A DNA stretch of 64,000 bases from Fasciolopsis buskii. Taxonomy: Eukaryota; Platyhelminthes; Trematoda; Plagiorchiida; Fasciolidae. The translations under genes were made by a program, and so were the position numbers. Position 1 is the first letter of the stretch. The number at the start of each line of letters is the position of its first letter. This document shows, piece after piece, positions 51,601 to 63,600 of the stretch. Under the pieces are notes generated by a model. It had not been told where the DNA came from and did no database searches. It was given only the letters and a program-made list of their open reading frames with translations. The stretch spans positions 57,715-121,714 of the forward strand of contig LUCM01003444.1 in assembly GCA_008360955.1 (NCBI GenBank). The letters run 5' to 3'.

Positions 51601-54600
51601 TTGGTCTTTTCACTTCCACCTTCGTAAGACGTCTATTACATTATGTTCCTGTAACCTCGAGTCACCTCCAACGATGATCATCGGTCGGACGATTACGCTT
51701 ATTCAAGTAATCAGATATTGGTTTTGCTAATATTTAACAACGGTTATAAAGATGCACTTTCAGAGGAAACGGGAACACCGAACTCCCGGTTCTGCCTAAG
51801 GTGAATTGAAATCACTTGGACGTAATGGACAGTCCGGTCAATAATCTTGTGATCCTATCAATAATTAGATCTGTCGTGATGCCAGAATTGCGGAGATGCT
51901 GTCATGAGTTCCATTGGATTTATTTACAACGGATTAGGTAAAATTGTTGTCCCAGTTCGGGCGCGGTGGATATGCACTGCTGATGATTCCTAACAAAGAT
52001 GAAACAGCTGTACGGTGCTCCCATGGTTTCTTAATGGTCAGTTAAGTGATGATATCACATGGTGAATTATTTCATAAAGTTGTTGTGTCGCCATACAGGC
52101 AAAGCTTTGGAGCAACATACTCACACACACACACACAGATCACAGGGCGTCAGCGTTAGATGTCCGATGATAACACGAGTACGGGTGAACAGAAGACAGC
52201 AAAATTATGCATCGCGTAACAAAACACGCAGTAGCTGAGGTCGGGAAATTCAAAACTAGTTGGATAGAGAACACTGAGATGGGCGATGCGACTGCATTGA
52301 TCTTGACCAGCGCGGTGAGCAGACAGCGAAAAAGAGCACGTCAAATGTACAGTGAACTCGAGCGTATATATATATATATAATATATATATATATATATAG
52401 TCAGTTCGTTAGAGGCCGGACAGTGATGTAAATGCACAATGGTCAATCAGTTAGGGAGAAACAACGTTCGAGGACAAAAGTTAATTAAACAATGACAATA
52501 AAATTGAGAATAGCTGGATACATAACCGCTTTTGCCAAAACAAATGTGCGTAAAAATTTCCAGCACCTTGTAATTGCTTCACAAACACCTGCTAGGTCTC
52601 CGTGGCTATGCAGGCATACTGAACACAACAAAAAGCAATGTAGTATTTTGGCACCAGTCAAGTAAGCCTAAGAATAGGTTCAGATTAAAAGATTTTGCAC
52701 CCATCCATCCTGAGTAGTTTCATGTTCCTAACTGGTGATGGTACTCTCAATGATGATGTAAGAAATGTGACACTTTTTGGGACCTCATCGTGATTGACCG
52801 ACTTTTGCATTGATTTCGCCAATCACCCAGTTTCTTGACGTTATTTTTTCCAGCTTCGTGATAGTGCCTTCGAACTACTCTTATCTTTGGTCAAAACCTG
52901 CACGGTGCCCGAGTCGTTGATGCAGTATGCCAAGTTGTTTTTACATTTTCTAAACCATAACATGTGGACTTTCGAGCGATCTTCTCGGAACCATATCGTG
53001 TCTGGAATGTCTACCGTAAGCCATTGTTTCATCAACCTATGCGTATTCGGTTTTCCCGAAATGGTCTAGGAACTTGTAGTTTTGTTATCAGAGGTGTTCG
53101 TTTTGTCTCACCTATCCCATCGTGATTTTTCGACCGATATGAATAAATCTAGACCAATTCAGACATAAAAGAATTCTACTTCCTAATGGAAATGAGTAGA
53201 ATTTGGTGTTACATATGAGTATGTCGTCCACTGGTTCTGATTGCGTTCAGTCTGCTATTGCAGTCCTTGTTCCTATATCCAATCTAACGATCTCTCCTAG
53301 GGTTCCCATGTGCATTGTTTTCAAGGGCTGATCCGTGCTTTGACTGATGGTGATCAAAAGGTCATATGATCTGAATGGGGATTTCACGGGTTTGGTTCTT
53401 CCCACTGCCAATCATTTTCCGATCAGACGTTCTTCACTTGTCTGCCAGTTCCTTCGAAGACGTTTTGTCGTATCAGTAAACTAATAGATGGAAATCGAGG
53501 CTTCAAATTCGGAGTGAACTGCACCTAAGTTAATGCAGGATGACCGTTATTAGGACATGCATGAAAAGTACCTAAGTGACCGTAAATAGGCTAACCAATA
53601 GCCAGCTAGTATTTGAAATTGGATCTTGCCAACTAGAACAATTCAGCGGCCAGTCAGTGAACAAGCGCTGGGTATGTTGAGCAGGTACCTGGGATGTGTA
53701 TGTGCGTATGTGCGTGTGTTTGTGTGTGTGCGTGCGGTAGCAGTCGGTTTCTGGCTAAACGATCACTAGCTTTGCTTTCGACAGGCTGCAGTCAATAGTT
53801 CAACCGATTGTCAGCCATGACATTCTAGATTCTCTCAAATTGCTGCCCCTGCCTCTTGCTTTCAGCCTACTCATACGTTAAATTGGGTACGGCAAATAAT
53901 TGATTTCATCTCAATGGCAAATGCAAATTCATTCTGAAGAAATTCTGCGAACAAAGAGCTGCCTTCTGCCTTTTGATTAGCACAGCTACACAGAAGGTTT
54001 ACATCATCGAGGTTACCGATGCGTGACAAATGCTTAAAGACGCATTTGGTTGTCGTGGTGTGTTTTGTATTTGCTCGCTGGAAAATGTTAGTGTTCAATG
54101 AACCTATGCTTTGCATATTAACTAACCTAGTTCTTTATGAGCAGAAGCTATTTGCAAGGGATATGTACATTTACAATTCATTTGAAGTCAGTTCATTGTT
54201 ATATTCAATTTATCTTTTATGTCTGTTTATTTCAGTTGTTAATTGAATGTTTATACGTTGATTTCTCAACAGTTGCGCTTTTTGAGCATCTAAGTGCCCT
54301 CTGATCCCTCTAGCCTCCTGAGATCTCATCTGAAATACATCACCTAATGATCTACGAAGCCACGTTATAGTATTCAAAGATTCAATGATACTTCGTAATG
54401 GTTATCTGACGAAGACTTTCTGCGCTCCATCATTTAGTCACCCAAATGTTATTTCTTACATGATCTGATGATGTGGCCAGGAATAGGCAAGTTCTACTGA
54501 GACGACTAATTTGACCCTCTGTAGGATTTACTCAGTTAATCTGGAAACCACAACACGATATTCTAAGAAGTTTTTCATCAATCGCTGCAAGCAATCCTTT

Positions 54601-57600
54601 TCCATCTGTCACTTGGTGATAACACTACAATTCATCGAATGGTTTGCAGATCGGACGTGACCATAACTTTCTCATGTACGCTCAAGTCATCAGTTAGAAC
54701 CATGAAAGCATTGGACAACTGTTTCATGGTTAGAAATCACCAACATTGCCTAGCCATGGCGCCCAAATGGGGACCGAAGGCGGAGGAGATCAGTTATGAT
54801 ACTAATATCATTGCAACTGTCTGTCGGAGGAGAATCTGTTGTGGAGTGTCTCCATGAATTTCAATGTTAGATTAAGCCTGTGTCTCACTGAATTGATGAA
54901 TTCATATAGAAATTCAATTGTTAATTCAATTCAGTCCAATACCAAGATCCAGTTAAATTCGATCAAGTGGCCATGCTCTGTAGGTCATTTCGATTCCCTA
55001 CATAGGCATGATTTAGTGTATATGTGAGTCGGCCACTGATTGGGCGATTTTCCGCGACCATGATGAGACCAGCTACGGACGAGATTTTACGCGGAGCCGG
55101 GAATTTACCGAGCTTCCATCTGCTCAGTCCCTAAATGTATACATAAAACCTACCCGGTAAGAGTAGACCACTGGTGCCTCTGCTATTTAAGAAAAATTTT
55201 TATTATGACATCTCAAATACCGCCATACGGCAGCATTGTATGGACGTCAAAAGACGTTCCTCATTTCTCTAAAGTGGTCGCCTACAGTGGTTCGGTCATG
55301 TCCTCCGCCGACCCGAACATTAACTCAAAGAGGCCTACCACCGTCACCTTGCTGGGGCTCGAAATGTCGTCGTAATGGCCAAATGACGACACGGGTTTGC
55401 GCTAATACGCTGAGCGTGGATTGCCTTCAACTAGACTTCTGAATGTGCACCTCCCGCAAGAAATGGATTTTTCGCCGTACTGACCGCCATTCCTAACGCA
55501 TGGACAATGGCAGTCAAAGGCACCCTAAGGTCCTCTCTCCGTATACGGTTGCAAAAAGTAAGAAAAATAGCCTACTTTGAAATCAGAGCTGCAATGCTGT
55601 AATAGTGATCAGTTCGCTGGGCTACTTTTAGTCTTTTTCGGTACACAGGATTGCGTAAGGGATCGTAGTGGTTTGGGATGGCACAAAATCCCATAAGGCC
55701 CTTAATACGTCATACGTGGAAGAGAAACGAATAGCAACCGATTACCGTCTAACTGTTGTTGTTTAAGTATATTTCTTCGTAGTAAGCACTTTCCTGTTGT
55801 TTGTTTTTTCAGCTTCTGAAGCGGATGTTGGAAGTTCGTCACAAACGATCGGACGATGTTGCAATTTCTGCCACAGATTCATTCATGGTGAGTTTCTTTT
55901 CATGTCATTTGTTTCATTACTGTGTAGATTGCTTCGCTTAGAGTCCCGGCCGGGACGCAGGGTAGAACTGCATATCACCGGACGCATCCCTGGATTGCAA
56001 ATTAGGGACCGTCAGCACTTGGTTGGTTAGCTAATGAATAAGAGAAGCTCAGACTCACTAAATGAATAACCGCTGACAATCAGGGACAGTGTCGAGGGCA
56101 TGGTGGGGTTTACATGACAAGCGTTCATCCTAAAAATACCGCAAGAGCTTTCTGGTGGCACTGTGGCTTGGCGCGTAAGGTCTGCCAGGGAAAAATTCAT
56201 TCCTCGTTGTCGTGTTCCACTGACTCGACAGGATTTTCCCAAATAAACACATGAACCGCTTAAAGGGCCACCGGCTCGTATGGAATAAACTTGCTGCTTC
56301 GCAGAACATCGTTGCTTGCACACGGGCTGGAGGTGCATCCTCAAATAAGGGAGTCTGTCCTGGGCCAGGCGACTAATTAGTCCAATAGCCCAAACCCGTA
56401 AAACCGCTGACCAGTTCGATCCGTATTCTACCGTGAATACTTTGGTTTTTCGCTCTTCGGTACTTGTCTCAGAAGTTCCTCTTCCTCTAGCTTTTTCTTA
56501 TCTTTCTTACATACGGGGAGCTAGTCACCCTTATCATGTTTCTGTTGCTTGGTGTCGTACTTCGTTCTTTCAATCTTCTTTTTTCCGCAGACTTTTAAGC
56601 TGTGAAACACTCATTTCCTGTGTTCCCCCACCTACCACCTTTCATTTTCCAGGAGCAGGGTCAGTGAATTTGTTCTTAGGTGAACCTTCCTCCCACTTCT
56701 CCCCTATTACAGTATGTCTTCGCACCACGGGCTTATCCGTACAGTGCATTTCACTTCATGTAGTAAAAAAGTCCTTTAGACAGATTGCCGATGGCTGTGG
56801 CTCCATTCGGCTTTCAGTTTGCACCTCCAAAGTGTAAAATGCTGTTACAGAACTGGGCAACGCTAGTACCGAACATGATCCTCGATGGACAGGAAATAAC
56901 GATTGTCGACCGTCTCACCTAACCTGGTAGTTGTATGTCGAAGTATGGCAGCACGGTAATGGAAGCGATTACGCGTATCTTGAAAGCTCGAACTATGTAC
57001 GCAGGATAAACTGCTTGTGGCGCCAACATAATATTTCGCACACTTTGAAGGTTGTGTTTAATATGCCGCAATGCGCTCGGTTCTGTTCCATGGTTGTGAG
57101 ACGTGGAGTTTGCTTGGCGAAGTTATTCGTTGCTTGAAGGTTTCCGATCACCGATATCTACGTGGAGTGACCAAATAAGTGATGTATATGCAGGTTGTGA
57201 ATCTAGCGTTAGGTGCAGATTCTGAAGGCATTTTATCATAGCTTATGAGGCTTGGCAGACTTCGTTGGTTGGGTCACGTGTTGCATATATCGAAGCTAGT
57301 CTACCGCACCGGGCCTTATTTTACTTCCCTCCCACGGAGCGAAAAAGCCAGTTGCAGGCCAACAAATGATGTGGCTTGGAGAAAACGAGAAAACCTACAG
57401 CGAACTTAGGTAAATTAGATGTCTCATGTTGTCGTGGTTGGGATCAGAAAGATCTGAGAACTAGCTGGTTGAAGAAGCCGAAGGATATGGCAGCGAACCA
57501 TGAACAGTAGTGGTTATGTTGTTACTTTCTGTCGAATCAGGATGATCGAAAAAGTGCGTCTGTGCAGTTAGACTGTGTTCCCTGTATTGACTAATCTAGG

Positions 57601-60600
57601 TTCACTTTGTGCTCCCCTTGCGTATTCATTCTCTATGCAGAGAAGCAGCGGTCAGTGGAGCTTATCCTGTTTTTCCATACTGAACGAAGATAATGATGTT
57701 AGTTTTTGGTTTTCAAAGACCAACAGTCATTGTTCTTAGAAATTCGCACCTCCTTCGACTCCGTCGGTACGTCTGCACTGCGGCACTTTTTTGAGGAATA
57801 CAGTACCTGAGGCATGTGTCCATCTTCAAAGCGTTGTGCCTTCATGCCTCAGGTCGAGTTAAAACTTATGGGTAACTTTTATCGCCCTTTCGCCATCTTC
57901 AGTGGAATACATCATGGCTACCATATGTTCTTATTTCTTGTCAACTTTGTCATAAATATTGTTCTACAGGGGTTCTATCTAATCTATTGCGTGATGAAGT
58001 TTAACTCCCTCATTGGACGGTTTTGACCTTAGAATATGTCCATGATATCGCCTTGCTGAACGATAGTGCACAGACAATTCAACATGCCTGAGGTTGAGGT
58101 GTCCAGATACAGTATGTGCTTTACATCTTAGAAGTACAAGGTACTTCTTCAATACTAACAGGACCCTGTGCCTGTACTCACCCTTTCCAATGATCAGTCA
58201 GAAGCAGACAGTAGTTTTGAGTACATCTGAAAACTGATTACGACTGTTTGGGTTTGGGAGATCACAGCACGAATGCTTTCGCGGACCTACGACACTTGTG
58301 ACACCGCCATGACACCCGGCTTTCTCTCAAGTGAAGGGTGTGTAGTGCTTACCGTCCGTAGTTTTCTATTCTGCATTTCTGAGTCCTGCCCTCCGCATTA
58401 AGGAGGCCCGTTGACTTTCAGTTTTCGATCCCCTCTGTCTCTGGATCATTGCTTGAGTCTGGCGATGAAGTGCGTTGTCATGTGCTAGGTGAAGATTCTG
58501 ACTTAGTTATTGGCTCTGCATGAACTTCGGTAGCTTGGACACATTTTGTGTATGCTTGCTCATTGCCTTCGTTTTTTGTGCTCCTTTTGGACCTGCTGGG
58601 CACGACTAGAAGGGCAAATGACAAGACCTAGATGTAGAAGTTAGCCTCGCTTTTTGCATCGGTTTTTTTGCTTTTTCTTCTTTCTTGTTGGCTATCTAGG
58701 AAGCGAGGACAATCGATAGTTAGAAACGTTGAGAGACATTGCTCAGAATAGAATTTCGACAGGAATGCTGTATGTCCTGTATGTAGAACTCAAACCCTGT
58801 GAAAAAACCTTAAACAGAACTTAAAATATCGCGAAGTATGTGCAGTGAAAATAAAATAGGTTGTTTTTCATGTTCATCTCTCATGGTTACCCGCAAGTAG
58901 TATGTGGGGTAAGTAATAATTTAGCGGATATTCGGATTTCACTTTCAACACCTACACCTCAATTCATCCGGTCATCCTTGGTCACTCGCTATTCCTTGTA
59001 ATCTATACACCTATGAATATTATATGCGAAGCTGGCTAGTCAGCACAATTAACCCCGAATCGTGCCAAGATGACCTGAATTGATGGGAGCCATCCTGTTG
59101 CTGTTAGCGGGACTGTGGTCGGTGTCTTCGAAGCAAATATCACGAGATCGTTTTGTAGATTTATCCATTATATCTGTCTGGAGATTGTAATAGGGCCAGT
59201 TGCGAACCTGAACACAATGAATGAAATATTTCTGGAGTAGGAAAGCCTCATAAATTTGTTTGAAAGTCTTTGGATTTTTCCAAGTTTCCATTCATAATTG
59301 ATAATGATCTCGCTTGTTCGACGGAAAACGCTTACTTTATCTCATTCTCATTACGACTACTTATATATTTACGAGTTTAAGTTAATTATTAAACGATTGG
59401 GATATGTTGCGTTAACTTAGACCTATTAGTCATTTCCGATCATGAACAGAACACTTTTCATCTAGAAGGGATCGTGATTGACATCACTGTTGGCCTTACA
59501 TCGGGGTCCTTCAACTGGGCTGCCCAAATGGCTCACGTTATTACCACGATAGTGAAACGGTGGGTTAGAACCAGTGAAATGTTCTGGTGCCAAAATATAA
59601 GAGTGAGGAACTGATTGAAAAAATTATTCAATTAAAAATTTGGTGTTTAATCATACCAATCATTTTCAAGCAATCTTACTTGGATTTATCAATTAGGATG
59701 AGAATTTGTGAACGTCTTTTCGCTCCAGATCTGGCTTCCGGCTAACTTTACTGTTTATTTCCAATTTTCGACCACTTTTAATACTCCCAGTAAGAAAAAT
59801 CGATTATAGGACTTATATTTTCTTAAGTGCGAACACTCCTTCGCTCACTGTATAGGGTCATATTGACAACACAGTTTGCTTTCATCATCTCATCGGTGCA
59901 TACTTGGTAATGTGGGAAAAACAATTCAGGAACTACACTTTTCTGTTTTGTGTCGGTATTTACCCTAAATTTACTGACCTGCTGCCAACTTTTTTATATC
60001 TACCGGTTTTAACAGACGTTCATTTATATTTTGGCCGGTCTTTTGTTGAGCTCAATCTACCCGGGTGTACCTGCTCCTCGATTAGGTCTGGCTCTGTCCG
60101 GTTTGCATGCTTTCACCGATATATTCCCATCGCCCGATGCGATGACCGAAAATTCTGGTGAGTTCTCTCTTCTCAGTTAACTTTTTCCTATCTCAAATCA
60201 AGGTATTTGATTTCATATCTTTGTTTCTCTGACCAGACAGAGCAAACATGAACGTTCGACGTACTGGTCATTTGCATTCACAGTAAACTAGATGCATATA
60301 TGAACTGTCATTGCTGCATTTTTATTTCCTGACTCGTCTCCTAAACTCCAAAACGAGTGCTAGATGCTTATCCATCTTTAGTTGACTGGTGATCTGTATG
60401 CACTTCGTAATACCTCGGGTTCATCTTTGATGCTGGCGGCCGTCATCCATACTCGGAGAACGTCAGGGCAATTCCGCCAGTTCCCATACCAAAGGACATC
60501 TTGTCTGTCCGTACATTACTTGGTTTAATCAACTATTACAGCACTTTCCTTCCGGACCTCCATCCTGTACGCAGTCCGCTCAACAGGTTGCTGCAAAAAG

Positions 60601-63600
60601 GAGAGACCTGGTGCAAGTCAAATCAGTGTCAACTGGGAGGTCGGCGTACCGATTTCTTGTTTGGTTTCTGTGCAATGCGAATCCCAACATCTGAGTTTAG
60701 CTTTGTTAGCAAATGGCATTCCCGTATTACTTCGACGTTTCTCCATCCTTGTTTGGTCGTGAGTGGGAAATATATTGTTCGCCAATTACAGTATAGAATC
60801 ATAGTTGACCTAAATGTGGAAAGGTGTTTAATATGTACATGTATTGCCTTCCGTCTTATTGAAGTTCTTGTTCTTTTTGCCTTTGAGAACTTCGGTTTTG
60901 CAACCCCATTTTGGGCAGACTGTCGTTCCGTCGTGTTTACTATTCTGTATCGTCTTTGTGGTAGCTCGGTGAGCTGTTTTGACCGAACTGGGCCTCCACT
61001 TAACTTGGAGCATGCAACCAGACGAAGTTCACTTCATCGCCGTCTTCTGAATTCGCCTTGCAACACCTGTTACTTGCAAACTGTTCGCTAAAGGCAAACA
61101 GTAACTCTTGGCTTTTTTAGTCGGGAAAAGAGAGAGAGAAGAGACCTGCTGGTATGAGAAAAGGCTCCCTTTTCATTGTCGCAGCTGCTCGACTGGGTTT
61201 CGAACAACCAAGATATTGGTATCCGAAGGTCATATTGTCTAACGGTTTTTTGGTTTGTCTCACGCCTGTCTTAAGCATGCTTCCACTTAATTGAATCACA
61301 GTACATTGATAAGTCTAGCTTGTATCAAGTGTTCCGCTTTGTCATTCTGTTGTAGTTCACGTTTTTCGATTTGAACCTCTTCCTCTTCACGCGCCCTCTT
61401 TTTTTCTGAAGCTCTCTATCCGACGTGCTTAGAGGTTTTCCTACGGGCCACACGTCTCACTGATCATTCGTCTGTATCGGATTTCACCGAGGCTGCTTTT
61501 GTGACCGAATCGGATGAAGCAGGTCGACATACGGACGCTCAAAATTTGCTAGATCGATTGTTGCTCGGTTTGTACAGTTCTTACGAAGAGGAACGAGATC
61601 AAGCACTCCACGTTATCTTTCGCACTGGCTTGAACATCCATATGGTTAGTCCACGTCTTATTATTTAAATATTATCAAGCAAGATGCCGAGAATGAAACA
61701 GTGGCACTCCAGAGGAGGTGGTAGGTTGTTCGCCAGATAAGCTCTCTATCTATAGAATGCTACAAGCGCCTGTTGATGATATAGTTGTATTGGTAGTAAT
61801 TAACGGTTATATGTCACCTGTCAGAGTATATTCGATATTTGTGTCCATAAGGTGTTGTGATTCTTAGCGGGAATAAGTAGGTCGATTGTTTTTTGTCTCG
61901 TCAAATTTCTTGTTCAAACAAGGATGCGAAATGGCTCCACTGATACCTCGTAGGCTGTTAGGTTCCTAACCTGAATTAGCCGGAAAAATTACAAAACTGA
62001 AACATCATTACCCCTGTTCACAATGGAATACAGACATGCATACAAACATACTCTGAAAACTTCTGGACATCGGCTAAGTTATTAGCCCCTCTAGGACATC
62101 ACTTTCCATTCTGACACCGAAGCAATACCTCACGAATTGAAGAATCACGCATTTTGATTAACAAGCGACGATTCAAAAAAGGAGTTTAGAATAGTGCAAA
62201 CCAAATCCCGAATGATGAACACTACACAGAACAATATTCGTCTGTTTTCCGTCATCATTTTTATCCTCTTTTGCTATGATTCTGATGACCATTTTCTGCA
62301 TATTGATCTATGCTGCGAATTAAATGAAACGGGATTAACTCACTTGTGTCAAGTGCTAGTGCCGCCTGTCTTACATGATAATTAGCTAGTTACATGAGTC
62401 AACTGCGCTATCTAGGCAAACGGACAACCAAAATATCCGGAAGACTTGATCACGATAGGTCAGGCTATCGGCTTTGAAATACTAAATGCTGTTTGTCCAC
62501 TTGAACAGTAGAGAAAGAAAACCAATACTGCGGTTGACCGAAATTACGAGCAAACGAAAAAACCCGTGCACATCAGACTGAGGCTTCAAGGTAGACCACA
62601 TTCTTAATAAGTCGCATCACAAACTCAATTCGGCCGTAAATCGCACTTTCTCAGCTGCACACAACTCGAACGATTATTCTGAATTAATGTGATTATGGTC
62701 GGTTGTCAATTTCTGCTTCACATCTCATAAATCGGTTCACCTGTAGTTGTAGTAACACTTACGTTGGAACAACAGGCCGAACACTTTCAAAACACATCTC
62801 AAATGGTTGGTGAAAATCGATATCACGAAGCATAGCGGCTCATCAATTACGAACTATTTGATAACAGCCCAATACAGTTTACCCGATGTCATCATTTTAA
62901 CTTTTGTTGCATAATATTGACCGGAAGATTTTAGCTTTCACCAAACTAAAGCTAGCCGGATTACGTAATCCACTCTTTAGTATACAAAAGCCATTAACAT
63001 TGGCTTTGCGTTTGCCTTGAAAATGACATCTGTTGTTTGCTATGCATAATTCAATCCGTGTGCTCATTCACTGCATTTCTTGACTAAAGATTGTTATATG
63101 ATTCTCAAGTTGTTTTACGAAAGCAGCTGAAAAGAGTATGCAAGATGATTACATTTCATGGTTTTTCTCTACTCTTTAACTGGTTTGCGTTGATGCTATC
63201 TAAAGCCCAAGACAATCCTTATCTTTCATATTTTATCTTTTACCTTTCGCTTCGTTTATTAATGAAACAACAAAGTACATCAGTTTTCAGGAAGGGGGCC
63301 ACGGCCAACAAAGGGTTGCCAAGTGGGGAAGTTGATCGGCGGTAGGAGGATTCGAACTCACGCCAAGACCTTACCCGTTTGGCCACCGCTAACTTTCTGT
63401 AGTGGGCCATAGTGTTTGATGTGATTTCATGTTTTTTTATTGATTTTAGCATTCAGGACCAATTCGCTCAGTACCACATCCAAACACGATTCATAACGCT
63501 ATCCGGACTAGAGCAAGACAGTCTGGTCTGAGAACACTATCATCCCGTTCGGCTGAACTTGCGGCCTATTATGAGGAAATGAGTTCCGTACTATTACTTG

